Assembly: GCF_907164915.1 (NCBI RefSeq)
Contig: NC_061864.1
Span: 17,582,484 to 17,646,483, forward strand
From: Impatiens glandulifera
Lineage: Eukaryota; Streptophyta; Magnoliopsida; Ericales; Balsaminaceae
DNA: 64,000 bases
Reading direction: 5' to 3'
Shown here: piece by piece, positions 23,503 through 36,000 of the stretch
Layout: each line of letters starts with the position of its first letter
Position numbering within the stretch: the first letter of the stretch is position 1
Notes under the pieces: generated by a model
What the model was told of the DNA's origin: nothing
Databases searched by the model: none
Seen by the model: only the letters and a program-made list of their open reading frames with translations
Translations under genes and position numbers: made by a program

Positions 23503-24092
23503 ATAATAGATAAACAAGAGGAACTTTTTTATCTAAAAAATGAGAGGGAATCTTTATACTTTAATAATGATGCTTAAATAGCTCTTTTGTTTGTTAGTTT
23601 TTTATACTAAAAATTTACTTAACATATTTTTAAATTAAAATAAAATTATAATAATTAAAAAACTCAAATAACTTATTTTTAATTAAATATTTTTTTTAAA
23701 AAAATACCAATAAAAATTATAAATAACCTAACATCAAACCAGTTCTAAAAAGTTAATGAAACATTCTTTTTCAGTAATGTTTAAATTTTAATAAAGCAAA
23801 AAAAGTAATTATTCGACTACTTTTTCTTACTAAAAGTAAAATATAGTATATCAATAATATAAACTTTAATTTGTTCCTATATGTCCCTTCTTTATTAATA
23901 ATAATGCGTATTATAATGATAACAAACAAATTCACTTGTAAAAATTAATTATATAAATTTAAAAATAATTAGCAAAAAAAAATATTATTAAAAATAAATG
24001 ATCATTTGAAATATATTTGTAAGAGAAGAGTGAGATGATTTTGGTGTGTTGTTGAAGCTGAGAGAAAATGTGGTCCACCGGAATCTACAGAC

Positions 24093-24100
24093 TATAAATA
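24093..24100 (+). promoter_or_regulatory. TATA box of the first DUF1218 gene
   Basis: CTATAAATA, followed about 30 bp later by pyrimidine-rich TTCACTTTTCTCTTGC, a likely transcription start. A 5' UTR exon ending at TTTCAG|GTGAAC (24240) and an acceptor at 24319-24320 place an intron in the leader. Confidence 0.6.
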
Positions 24101-24333
24101 GGCCCGTTCTCAAAAGTTCACTTTTCTCTTGCTTAGCCAAATATTGCAACTGTATGCGCATATCACTTTCAGAGCGATATATGGACGACGGTGCTAGGGA
24201 TTTCCATGGCGAACATATCTTAGAATCACTTGTGATTTCAGGTGAACCTTTATATTCTTTCGCACTTCAAATTTCCTTTTCTTGTTTTCTCGTAACCTTC
24301 CGTTTTCTCTCGGTTTCCAGAATACTGCAAGAT

Positions 24334-25994
24334 ATGGCGTCAAGGATCGTTTTACTAATGGTGTTTGTCTTTGATGCAATTGCTTTTGCGCTTGCAGTTG
24401 TTGCCGAACAGCGGAGGACTAAAGTGAGTTTATATCTTGTTTGATCCTCTCTTGCTATTTCATGAGAATTTTATGGAATCTGATCTTAAATTCTTATAGT
24501 TGATCTGCTTCATGTGGTTTTCAAGCTTCGTTACTAGTATTATACAGAGACTTCGAGTTGTTTATGCTGTAGCGTTGTAGATCGAACATTTGTGACAATC
24601 TGATCTTAAATTCTTATAGTTCATGATCTGCTTCATGCTGTTCTCAAGCTTCGTTACTAGTTTATACAGAGCCTTCGAGTTGTTTATGCTGTAGCATTGT
24701 AGATCGAACATTTGTGACAATCGGAGGGATGAAATCGTACGGTTTTCAGATTAGGTTAATGTTACTCTTGTAAGAGACGTGGAACTGAAGTAGAGGTAGC
24801 CTGAAACGTGCTTTTAGATTCACTAAATATTCGTATGATGTGCATTCATTGCTAGTAATTGAAGTAGAAGTAGACTGAAATGTGCTTTTAGATTCACTAA
24901 ACATTCTTATGATGTGCATTCATTGCTAGTAACTGAAGTAGAAGTGGTCTGAATTGTGCTTTTAGATTCACTAAACATTCATATGATGTGCATTCATTGC
25001 TAGTAATTGAAGTAGAAGTAGCCTGAAATGTGCTTTTAGATTCACTAAACATTCGTATGATGTGCATTCATTGCTAGTAATTGAAGTAGAATTAGCCTGA
25101 AATGTGCTTTTAGATTCACTAAACATTCGTATGATGTGCATTCATTGCTAGTAACTGAAGTAGAAGTAGCCTGAAATGTGCTTTTAGATTCACTAAACAT
25201 TCATATGATGTGCATTCATTGCTGTTTAAGATCTATACCTAATTTATTGCTTAAACTCAAAACCTAAATGCAGTTTATATGAATAGAGCAAAGTCCTCTT
25301 CCATCATCATTAGCAAAAGAAACAACATTACTGTTATTGCTGGATCCATGAGTTTACTGTTGGAGTTTAGCCAACTTAAGCTTGTTTATGGCTTAGTTCT
25401 TTGCACCATAAGCTTTTTTTTCTCATTATCTATTAATTTTCTAACAGGCGACAATCCAAACCGTCGATGAATTTGCCAGCAATGATTATAGTTTTAGCTA
25501 TTGTAAGTATGGTTCAGACATTGCAACTGGCTTGGGCGTGGCATCTTTTGTGTTCCTTTTTGCCAGTCAAGTTATTGTAATGGCCGCAAGTCGATGTTTA
25601 TGCTTTGGGAGAGGTTTGAGGCCAGGAAGTTCGAGAACATGGGCAATCGCGTTATTCATTGTTTGCTGGTATATATGTCTCTGTTAAATGAAATCAAGTT
25701 TTGCATAAGAATTACGAATTGAAATCAATTTTTGTATTTTGTAGGGTGACATTCTTAGTTGCAGAGATTTGCCTTTTGGCTGGCTCGATAAGGAATGCAT
25801 ATCACACCAAGTATAGGAAGATGATAGCGAGCGATCTTTCGTGCGAGACATTGAGACAGGGAGTGTTTGGAGCCGGGGCTGGTTTCATTGTCATGACCGG
25901 AATAGTATCTGAAGTCTATTACGTTAACTATGCCAAGTCGCACATTTGTTCGACGCTGCCTCTGGAAACCGGTATAAGAATGGGGTCATTTTAG
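24334..25994 (+). CDS. DUF1218 family four-helix membrane protein (Fb34-like), three coding exons
   Basis: Inferred exons 24334-24423, 25448-25668 and 25745-25994 give 186 residues. The protein starts MASRIVLLMVFVFDAIAFAL (signal-like first helix), then AVVAEQRR; exon 2 has YCKYGSDIATGLGVASF and SRCLCFGRGLRPGSSRTWA; exon 3 has AEICLLAGSIRNAYHTKY and a last helix before SEVYYVNYAKSH. These are hallmarks of the plant DUF1218 (fiber protein Fb34-like) family, small endomembrane or plasma-membrane proteins; relatives act in vascular patterning, leaf symmetry and lignin deposition. The paralogue at 28384 shares its intron positions and its leader intron. Intron 1 is expanded by tandem repeats. No defect is seen. 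Confidence 0.88.
24479..24719 (+). repeat. 120-bp tandem duplication in intron 1
   Basis: Two adjacent copies beginning TCTGATCTTAAATTC (24479 and 24599), differing at a few positions. Confidence 0.9.
24784..25223 (+). repeat. 74-bp tandem repeat, six copies, in intron 1
   Basis: Period of 74 bp with units starting A(C/T)TGAAGTAGAAGTAG and ending ATTCATTGCTAGTA. Copies differ by only a few substitutions, so expansion is recent. Absent from the corresponding intron of the paralogue (28474-28917). Confidence 0.95.
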
Positions 25995-26212
25995 TGGATT
26001 CTTTCTTTTGAGTGTTGAATCATTAACAAGATTGCGTTCTTAACTATTTGATCTATGACTTATTATAGATTAGTTTATGATGATATATGTATGTGTGCTT
26101 ATTATGAATTTATGGTAGTAATGTACTTGTGTAAATTAAATTTGCTTCAAAAGATTTTTTTATTTTTTTTTAAATGTCAACTTTTATTAAGAAGAGTGTA
26201 GGATGACAATTG

Positions 26213-27254
26213 GGAAATTTGATGAAATAACCCTCATAAGAGGGTTATTACCATTTATAGCATGCATTTACTAATTTTTTCATTTTTAACCTTTTGCCAA
26301 GGTAAAATGTCACTTTTACCCTTTATTTAAAAAAAAAAAATGATTTTATTTTTCTTTTCCCTTTCCTTCTCCTTTCCCTCCTTCTCTCTCTTTTCAACTT
26401 CCCCTACCCCGACCGATGACGACGAAGCTGAAGGAACCAACGCCACCGTCATCTTCTTCTTCTTCTTCTCCTCTCCCCCGACGACGAAGCCGAAAGAATC
26501 AACGAAGCAACTCAGAACGAAGCCACCATCATCATCTTCTTCTTCTTCTCCTCTCCCCCGACGACTATCCGGCCCCCGACGACGGAAAAAAGCAGAACGA
26601 ACGAAGGTTGAGATTGAAGGTGAGTTTTCTCCGAAGCAACGAACGAACGAAGGTTGAAAATGCATATGTCGAATGTTGTTGTAGGCTGTCGCAGACGAAT
26701 GCGCATCTGTCGCAGACGAATGCGCATCTGTCGCAGACGACAGATGCGCATTCGTCTACGACAGTCTGCAATAGCCTTCGACATATGTATTTTCAACCCA
26801 AAACGATTCAGTTAGCCAATAAACCTAAACCTAAACAATAAACACTAAAACTCTAAACCTAAAACGGGAAAACTCGGATAGAAACGGGAAAACATGAAAG
26901 ATAAACTCATTTTCGTCGTTCTGGAGTTCTGATTCTCGTCGGAGGCTCTTATTTGTCGTCGGAGGCTCGTCGGGGTTCGGAGGAGAGGACGTCGTCAATG
27001 TTTCAGCTTGATCGTCTTCGGGGGGAAGGAAAGGAGAAGAAAGAGAAAAGAGAGAGAGGGAGGGAAAGAGAAAAGAGATAGCGGGAGGGAAATGAGAAGG
27101 AAAGAGAAAAGAAAAAGAAAATTAATTTTTTTTTTTAAAATAAAGGGTAAAGGTGACATTTTACCTTGGCAAAAGGTTAAAAATGAAAAAATTAGTAAAG
27201 GCATGCTATATATGGTAATAACCCTCTTACGAGGGTTATTTCATCAAATTTCCC
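26213..27254. mobile_element. Mutator-like non-autonomous element with 9-bp target duplication
   Basis: Ends GGAAATTTGATGAAATAACC and its inverse GGTTATTTCATCAAATTTCC form inverted repeats of about 120 bp or more, flanked by TGACAATTG on both sides (26204-26212, 27255-27263). The interior is pyrimidine-rich on the left and purine-rich on the right, so the arms extend further, and holds two direct copies of a GACGACGAAGC..CTCTCCCCCGACGA block (about 26418-26575) plus a central palindrome. Those segments look like captured coding or UTR sequence but resemble no protein I know. It sits between the two DUF1218 paralogues. Confidence 0.85.
26652..26798. repeat. Near-perfect 147-bp palindrome at the centre of the Mutator-like element
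   Basis: Left arm GGTTGAAAATGCATATGTCG, right arm CGACATATGTATTTTCAACC, with CTGTCGCAGACGAATGCGCAT repeats meeting near 26735. A transcript would form a hairpin of about 70 bp with few mismatches. Confidence 0.85.
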
Positions 27255-27263
27255 TGACAATTG

Positions 27264-28290
27264 GATGGTTCGGAACGGGGAATACATTTATCACTTCCGT
27301 CCCGGTTTTACTCTCTAAATTTTTTTACTATTCGGTTTTGGAGAATTCTCGAGGACATCGTTTATACCATCTCCTCAAAAACATATAAATTTTTTATATA
27401 ATCAAATTATATAACCGATTTTTGAATATAATATATACTATATAATATCTTAAAAAATAATATTATTATAAATAAATAAACTTAAAACTCTTATAAAATA
27501 TAATTAATAAATAATTTTATTGGTAATTTTATATATTTAATTATATTTTTAGTATTCGTGTGAAAAATCGAGACAATTTAATTCGATTATCGCGAGACGG
27601 TTTTAAAATGTCATCTTACTATTACTATTTACGGTTATATATCAAATTTTTAATAAATAATTCAATTTAAAATATCCTAAAAAAAGTTAAAATAAAATAA
27701 GAATAAGAAAAACTGAATTTAAATTATAAATTAAATTACTTTAAAAAAAAAACAATTGATTTAAGAAATTAAACTTGGAAGGAGATCACTTTGGAAAAGT
27801 CATATATGGTCTACTTGTAAATTGTAACAAATTAAATTAAGGTTTTATTTAAAAAAAAAATAATATTTAAATTGAGTTATTTAATTAAATAAACCGTATC
27901 ACCGATTGAAAATAATTTAATGAATTTATAGAAATGTTTGAGATATGAAATTTTTTTTGACAAAAATAAAATAAAATTTCTCTTACACTTTTTACTTTTT
28001 GATGCAACTTTTCCATCGCTCCCGGTGAATTTATGGATTAAATTCAAAATTTTGAAATTTAGAAGTTTAGAGAGAGAATAAGCGGTGAACCAAAATCCAG
28101 TACAACTGTAAAGTCTTCTTTAACTCTTGAACCGTTCCCAGCAGTTTTCTTCTTATACTTTTGCTTAGCCTTTAACAGTTCAACTGTGCATTCTTCTATT
28201 TCTTCAGAGCGATAAGAACGACGGATTCTCAAGGCCATCATCAGATCTCATCATCTCTCGTGATTCCGGTGAAACCTTCACTGTTCTTAC
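27264..28290. other. Intergenic DNA and leader of the second DUF1218 gene
   Basis: AT-rich to about 28000. From about 28070 the sequence resembles the leader of the first paralogue, ending at a probable 5' UTR donor ATTCCG|GTGAAACC (28267). Confidence 0.5.
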
Positions 28291-28383
28291 TTCATCTATA
28301 TTGCTTTCTCAGTTTGATTTGTTTCCTCTTTTCTTCTCCTAACCCTACGTATTCTTTCTATATGCAGAATACCGCAACAACAC

Positions 28384-29455
28384 ATGGCTTCAAAGATCGT
28401 CTTACTCTTGGTGCTTGTCTTTGATCTAATTGCGTTTGCGCTTGCGGTTGCCGCCGAACAGAGGAGAACTAAAGTAAGTACTTCTTCTCTTCCTTTATTT
28501 TCTTATGCTTTCATGTTTTCCTCTCGATTTTACGGAATTTGATCTCGATCAATCTTCCTTATCATGAATATTGTTTACTCTGTGCAAAATTGGTACATAG
28601 CTTTCGAGTTTTCTATGTTGTAGTCGAGTGTTCGTAGTTGGATTCCAATTCTATTTGAAACGAATCGTCGGAGAGATGCATGCAATCAAGAGATTTGCAT
28701 CGTTTACTAGTTTGAAATTTAAGATTTATGCCTAATTTGTTGCAAAGATATTCATTATTAACCTAAACCTAAACCTAAATGAAGTTTCTATGAATACATC
28801 ATCTGTTGAGATTCATCAGATCACAATAGCCAAGTCTTATGTAGTCCTTTACACTATTAAGTTTGTTTTCATCATTTCTATTATCAAGATTCAAGCAATA
28901 TACTTATTTCCTTACAGGCAACAATAAGGCAAATGACTGATGGCAGTAACTATTGTTCGTATACTTCCGACATTTCAACTGGCTTGGGCGTGACATCTTT
29001 GCTATTCCTTTTAGCAAGTCAGATTATCATAATGGCTGCTAGCCGATGTTTATGCTTTGGAAGGGGTCTCAGGCCTGGATCTTCGAGAAATTTGGCAATA
29101 GATTCATCACTTGCTGGTATGGTACATATCATGTATAGATTATTGTTTTGATGAAATTCCATTTTTGCAATAATAGAACAAAGATTTTGAAATGAAATGT
29201 AGGGTAGCGTTTATAATTGCGGAGATTTGCCTTTTGGCTGGATCGGTAAGGAATGCATATCACACCAAGTACAGGACTAAGATAGCGACTGATCTTTCTT
29301 GCGAGAGATTGAGAAGGGGAGTGTTTGGAGCTGCGGCTGCTTTCATTGTATTAACCGGAATATTATCTGAAGTCTATTATGTTAACTATGCCAAGTCACA
29401 CGACAGTTCTCTACCGCCTCCTAGGGACACTGGTATAAGAATGGGATCTTATTAG
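28384..29455 (+). pseudogene. Second DUF1218 (Fb34-like) gene with a 4-base frame lesion in exon 2
   Basis: Same structure as its neighbour: exons 28384-28473, 28918-29116 and 29203-29455, leader intron and MASKIVLLLVLVFDLIAFAL start. Near the end of exon 2 the sequence aligning with GCA-AT-pyrimidine-GCG-TTA-TTC lacks four bases (around 29100), and a conserved Trp codon is TTG. With the standard acceptor (29201-29202) translation hits TAG at once (GGG TAG). If splicing used the next AG (29206-29207) the total shift is nine bases and the frame is restored, giving about 183 residues. The remaining family motifs are intact (DISTGLGV, SRCLCFGRGLRPGSSR, AEICLLAGSVRNAYHTKY). It is either a young pseudogene or a gene rescued by the alternative acceptor. 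Confidence 0.75.
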
Positions 29456-30050
29456 GGTTGCATAATTCTTGTGGGTAATCGCTAATTTGTTAACGGTGTT
29501 TTTCTTCTCGGATTCGGTTTGGTTTGTAGTTTTTATTGTTGTTGTTATTGTTGTATGTAGGAGTTAATGAATGATTGTTAGATGCATTGACATATATAAA
29601 GGTTGCTTGTTTGGTTATTTTCCATCTGTTCTCAAAATATTTTGACTTGAATTTAGTTTAATAAAACTTTAGTTAATTTTTCTAAAATAATCAATCAAAT
29701 AAAGGATAGGAGAAATCAGAATCATTGTATTTTTTTTTGTATTGGATTAAAGTTCTTAATTATAACCTTTATCTGTTTGTAATATTATATATATTATGTA
29801 AATAACCTTAATCACAATTTAATTATATGTAATATAAGAGATTGCATATTATAAAAATTAGATGATTAGATTTGTATTATTTCTAAGATTACCAATCAAA
29901 TAAGAACAAAACAAACCATAATTTTAAATTTATTTATTTTTTGTTGTACTATCTAACTTTTTTTTGTCTGGAAAACTTGGAGATACTTTCATTGGACAAA
30001 AAGAAATGTTGTAGAGATCCATTAAGCCAACAATAAGAGGAAAATAAAAG
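29456..30050. other. Convergent intergenic region
   Basis: 3' flank of the DUF1218 copy (+) and of the RTH-like gene (-). No other feature recognised. Confidence 0.5.
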
Positions 30051-31020
30051 CTACAACTGAATTATGTTCCGAAGACAGTAACTGCCGAGAAGAAACCAAC
30101 CAACAAGGATGAATGCGAAGGCGGACAAGAAGGTGAAGAAAGCCCATCCACCGAAGGTGATACCCAAAATAAACACTATGAAAAATGGGAGATAGGATCG
30201 CACCATAGAAGCCGTATCTACCCATTGCCCCTTCAAGAAAAGGATAATCGCCACATTCACAACGTTCCACCCACCAGCGTGAAACCCTAGTCTGTTCAAG
30301 TTGTTGGCCACAAAGGAATGACAGTTGCATGTTAAAAGATTGTAAGCTCGATGTTGGAATTCTTGCGTGCTCTTTCTCAAGGCATCGTCCCAGATTAATA
30401 TGCCACTTCCAGACTCTTCTCGTTCGTACACATCATCTTCGTTTACGCGCAAATCTGTACGAGGCAAATTGCAACACTGGAACCAGTACTGAATATTACT
30501 AATTTTGTTGAGAGAATCAAGTACCATAAAAGGCTCGGTATTTTGGTATTTCTCATATGCAAGGGCCTACCAAATGGTAAAACATATAATGCAAGTAAAA
30601 TTGCTAATGGAAACTATAGAGTTGGACTAATTAGAAACCACAATCATTAGTTATGCAACGAAAAAAATATCTATAGTTTGGAAATTCATCTTGTCCTCCT
30701 GTTCAATATCTAACCTACTTTGATCAAGAGCAAGAACTAAGAAGACTTACCTTGTCTTTACTTATTTGGACATAGCGAGCAACTGCGCCGAATGTAAAGT
30801 TATCTACACAAACGAAATTTGGCCCAGCAAAGTCTAGAATAACTCCATCTTCTCTGCATATACCAACATGACCAATAAAAGGAACCAGCCAAGACAAGAC
30901 AGGGAGTGGTGTCCACACGAGGCAGCATGGAAAACGAGCTTTTTTGGGATCAATCTGTGCAATAAGTGGTGTACCATCCGCAATCATCATTGTGTGCTCA
31001 GAGCTTTCATTTGATTCCAT
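30051..31020 (-). CDS. RTH: RTE1-HOMOLOG (RTH)-like protein, two coding exons
   Basis: Inferred exons 31020-30751 and 30476-30051 give 231 residues, close to family length. Exon 1: [19 protein letters not shown], then [65 protein letters not shown]. Exon 2: CCNLPR.., [35 protein letters not shown], then two hydrophobic C-terminal segments ending [12 protein letters not shown]. This is the DUF778 family; RTE1 promotes folding of the ethylene receptor ETR1 at the ER/Golgi and RTH is its partner paralogue. [12 protein letters not shown] and [10 protein letters not shown] favour RTH over RTE1. I place the exon 2 acceptor at TTCCAG|TGT because the family has Cys-Cys directly after the exon 1 lysine; an upstream acceptor (TTGGTAG, about 30568) would add about 31 residues. 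The start at 31018-31020 follows a possible leader acceptor CTCTGCAG; an in-frame ATG at 31083 is less likely. Confidence 0.85.
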
Positions 31021-34018
31021 TGCTGCAGAGCTCGAAAGCAGACAAAACAAGTGCAAGCATGGAAGAATCAATTTCAAACGCAATAAAAAACAACATATAT
31101 ATGCTTCACCATGAGCCCATTTTCAACTCCAAACTTAATTAATCAGATCTAATACCACACAACAATATTGCTGAAAAAAAGGAAAATTTTAGTTCTTCAT
31201 GTCAATCTCCCAATTATGTCAAGACTCGTCACTAGAAAGCACTCCAGTATACAGAAGGAATAAGAAACAACAATGATATGATTACATCTTATATGCTGGT
31301 ATCTAATTGAATAGTTTTCTAGACAATTTCCAAAAGGTGTCCCAAAAAGAGTTGAATCTGCAGCTCAGACGGACTGCAGAAAAAAACTTCCTATTGCTCC
31401 CTTTCTATATGTGTGAAAAAAACGTGAAATGCCTTTATACAACCCATCCTCCAAACTCAAAAGAATGCGGAAATTAGAAATCGCAAATCAAGAGGAAGAA
31501 AGGAAACGTCGATTAGACAGCTTATTTTTAGAGTCACCGCCACAGTTTTTTCCTTGAGAAACCGGGAAAGAAAGGGAAAGCACAAGTCCTGCGAACCTCA
31601 TATTAAGGGTACTGTATTTGATTACCAGTAGGAAATTATTTATCCTATGTGCCCATCCAAAGACAAGACACTTCTTCGAATATTTGGTTAATTTAAATTA
31701 TTTAATTGTTTTGCTTTTATTTATCTATTTTTATGGGGTTTTGTATTTAAGAGAAAGTAGGATTGAAGAAAATAATGGATTTGAATTCTTCTAGCTCCTT
31801 TGAACAACTACCTGAGCTTTAAGAAAGTGCTAGTCTGCTAGACTTAAGGATTTATCCTAAATGATCTAGACATAAGACCATAAATGCATTATTCATTTGT
31901 TTTCATTCCTAAATCTAGTTCATCTATCAATAGTTCAAAGCAATGATAATCAATAATAAGCAAGCAAGAGTATTCAACAGATCAAGCATGTGAATCAATC
32001 ATCAAGTAATCAATTTCATCAAACCAATAATCAAAAACAGATAATTATTTAAGCATATCAAGTTCTACTTTTCATGCAATCATATCTTAGACTAAGCATA
32101 CATGAACATCATTTCTAAGCATGCAATTCAAATTCAAGTTCAAAGCAATTCAAAGCACGTTTACATGATGTCATGTTCTACTATCAACCAAGGCATGGAA
32201 GTATTTCATCATTCAACATTCAAGCATGAGCATTATTCCAATCAAATCACATATTCAAGTCATCATTACCAATTCATATCATCATTCGAAATATGAATTC
32301 TCTTCATACACATTGCTATTTTAGAAATAAGTTTGAAACTCAAATCAAATTCATTTCAAGAGAAGGAAAGTTGAGGAAATCAAGTATGATCAAATGATTT
32401 AATTATATTTACTTTGTTTTGATTTTTAGGCAATCAACTTGTTAAGGCTTCATTTTGAATTCAATAAGAAACAAAAAGCAATTTTCTGAAAACCTGAAAT
32501 TTCCGACAACTTTGAAATTGTTTTCTTTCATTTGGCTCTAACATGTGACCCTAAGAAAATTCTCTAACCTTCATTAATGTCTTACTGTCATATGATAGGT
32601 TTTTAGCTTCAAATGACAAAGGCTAGTTTGATTTTCATTTTTTTGCAAATGTAACCGAGACACAGGACAGTCTACTGTTTTCACTTATTTTAAATGTAAT
32701 TTTCATTTCAAATGTAAACGAGGCCGACCATTTGAATCTAGACTCATTAACCTAGTTTAACATCAAATAAAATGCATACCATTAAGTTCAACATCATTGT
32801 CAAAATCAATTTCGGAACAATGAGTTCATAATTGATTTTCCAACTCTGCAGCATTTCTGAATACTTGTGATTTTAGTTTCAAAATGATTTCAAATGTAAA
32901 GTTCTGAAACACAAGATGTTCAGAACAGATTTTCCTAGAAGACTAAACTCAAGGACAACATATTTTCAGATCATTTGAGAAAAAAAAAATCAAATTACAG
33001 TAGATTTAATAATCTGAAATCCTAAACTGTCATGCTTTCGGTTTTCATCAAATTGGTTTTCAATTTGACTATGTTTTGTGCAATTAAATTCACATCATCA
33101 TGTTGAACTACAACTTGGCAAAATTCTAGCTCATTTCGTAAAGAAAAGAATAGCTTTTAAATCATTTAAAAGATAAGTGGACAGATACTGAAAATTGTGA
33201 CACTTGACATTTTCTTCAAAACAACTCTCAATTTGTCCAAATCAACTTGATGAGATTTTAGACAAGATATAGAATTGTGACTTAACAAATTTCCAAAGCA
33301 TTTGAATAATTGGATAATTGACAAATTACAAATTCTCAAGCAATTTTGAATAGAAAGTTTTAGAAATTAAGCTTTGACATTTCTTGCCAAATTAATTAAC
33401 TATCAACAACACCTTGGAAACTCGATTAAGACATGAATATAGATATTCAAAGAAAATTCAATCTCAAGTAAAGATCGAAATCACAAAATCCCATTATATC
33501 ACCTCATCCACAAACTTCTTTTAGAACTTTGAGACCACAAAATCAACCATATTTGATTCAATCTACATACACTTTCAGCTAGAGTTCATCTCAAGCATTT
33601 ACACAAACACTTTGCATGAAATTCAACGAAGATCAAAGCTGGAAGAATAAGCATAACATTAAACCTCTATTTCATTTCACCCAAGAATCATACTCAAATA
33701 TATTTGCAATCTACTTATCATTCCGTACTTGCAAAAGATTAAATTTTCACTTCTAAATCATCTAACAATCCATTAAAGTCTCTAGATTAGGGTTGTACCT
33801 TAAAAGAATACTAGGCCAAATCAAATGAAGAAGAACCGGTTGCTCACATCGGCCCAAAGAAGCTCCAGTCCTCCTCTAGATTCTAGGATCTTCAATGGAG
33901 ACCTATCACAGATCGGCAATACTCAAGAGATCACAATGGAGTTTTTTTTTTTTTGCGATATTTTGACCTCTCTTGAATATGCAGATGGTGAAAGAATTAT
34001 GTTGTAAGATAAATTAAA
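31021..34018. other. No recognised gene
   Basis: The first 600 bp probably hold the leader exon of the RTH-like gene. Then comes about 2 kb of unusual TCAAATCA / CATTTGAAATT-rich sequence (31880-33760) without a credible reading frame, and a short GC-richer block (33785-33945). It may be old retrotransposon non-coding DNA, but no termini were found. Confidence 0.45.
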
Positions 34019-34256
34019 TACTATTTTTTTCTTAAATATATTTTAAATAATTATAAATTTTAATATTAATTATTTTATCTATTTAAAATATTATTTTATT
34101 AAAATTTATATTGTAATTAATAGTTTTAGTGAATTATTTAAAATAATTTAAAATTTCAATTAAATTATTCATATATTAATAAATCATAATCTTTTTTTAT
34201 TATTATTATTTATTTTTATTTAATAAATATAATATAATATTAAATTTTAATTATTC

Positions 34257-34288
<32 letters not shown>

Positions 34289-36000
34289 GTCTAATTTAAA
34301 TTTATAAAAAATTCAGTAATTTAATAAATTATATTATAATAAATTCAAATATTTTATTATTGATATTATTTGTTTATAATTAATATATATAATTTCAAAT
34401 ATTAATAAAAAAATTTATATAAATATATATGACTATTATTTTATTTGAGATTTATTAAATTATATATATATATATATACAAATATATATAATCATAAATA
34501 TAAGAAAAATATATCAAGATAATATCTAAGTATAAATATTTTTTAAGAGTAATTAAACACTCTTTTTTTTTCTTAAATATATTATAAATTTTAATATTAA
34601 TTATTTAACCAATTTAAATATATATATATATATAATTATGTATTAATAAATCTAATTTAAATTCCAAAGAATTCAGTACTTTAATAATAAATTATCTCTT
34701 ATTTTATTTGATATTTATTAAATTATATATATCAATATTACAATAAATATAATCGTAAATAGAGTAAAATATATCAAGATAATATAATACTCTTTTTTTC
34801 ATAAATATATTTTAAAGAAATATAAATATAAATATAAATATTAATTATTTAATCTATTTAAAATATAATTTTATTAAAATTATATTGTAATTAATAATTT
34901 TTTCAATATTAATTGTTTAATCTATTAAAAATATAATTTTATTAAAATTTAGATTGTAATTAATAATTTTAGTCAATTAATTTAATTATTAAAACCAATT
35001 TAAAATTTCAATTAAATTATTCTATGTATTAATAAATCATAGTCTACATTAAATGTATTTTTAATTTTATAAACAATTAAACATATATTATAATAAATCC
35101 AAATATTTATAATTAATATTATTGATTTTTATTAAATAAAATAATATTAAATTATAATTAAATATTCATATATATATATATAATATATAATTATGTATTA
35201 ATAATTTATTAATATATATTAATATAAGTGTATTACTTTTATCAAATTTGATATTGAATTAAAAATATAAAATTTTATTAATTTGTTTAAACAATCCAAA
35301 TTGTATTTTTATTTATTATTTTATTTTTTTTAAGTTATAAATTCAAAAATATACTTAAAAACATTTTTCTTATTTTATTTTTAACTGTTTTAAGTTTATA
35401 AACAAATCAATGCACATATATATTCAAATTAATTACCGTTCTCACAATTTAGACATTTTAATAATTAAGAATAATTATATATATATATATATATATAACA
35501 AAAATAAATAAAACTCTTTAATTCATTTTTTTTTTTTAAATATAATTTTATATAAAAATTTTAACTAATTTTAATTGGTTTGAATATAGGATGCTATGTT
35601 GCTATCACCACTTCAACTATCCGTTATAAATCAATTTAATTTAATTTTAATATATATAAAACATTAAATAACTCTAATTTTAATATTTAATTTTATTATA
35701 ACTGCCCATGAAAATTGGGAAATTAAACTTTCTTTCAAATATATTTTTTATTAATATTTTATTTAATTAATTAGTTGTAAACAATCATTTCAAGTATATT
35801 TTTAGTTTATAGTTATAAAGTTTTAATGAAAATAATTATTTATTCCTAACCTCAATTTTTTTAAACAAATTCCACATTTAAAGTTGCTAATTTGTTGAAT
35901 AATTGAATATTATTTTTATTATTTTTTTTATTAATGTTTGTAAATTATTTTTACATCTTTACCTGGAATGTGGTTACATCAAATTTAATTTAAATATATA
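34019..36000. repeat. AT-rich imperfect direct repeats
   Basis: A block beginning CTxTTTTTTTCxTAAATATATT and continuing ATTAATTATTTAATCTATTTAAAATAT.. recurs at about 34019, 34558 and 34787, in part again at 34905. The last part (35560-35990), with TTGGGAAATTAAAxxTTTCTT and AGTTATAAAGTT, matches 49440-49690 and 55850-56080. Confidence 0.55.

Noticed and set aside
24046..24444. 132-codon frame over the first exon of the DUF1218 gene
   Set aside because: It reads through the leader intron; comparison with the paralogue shows the real start at 24334.
26327..26841. Several overlapping 70-140 codon frames on both strands
   Set aside because: Low-complexity Ser/Pro/Lys/Glu frames from purine/pyrimidine-rich arms of a Mutator-like element; they overlap in all frames and match nothing.
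27008..27388. 126-codon frame crossing the right end of the Mutator-like element
   Set aside because: It runs through the TIR and target duplication into flanking DNA, so it is not a gene.
31880..33760. Possible gene in the TCAAATCA-rich stretch
   Set aside because: No frame longer than about 65 codons and none with family resemblance or consistent splice sites.
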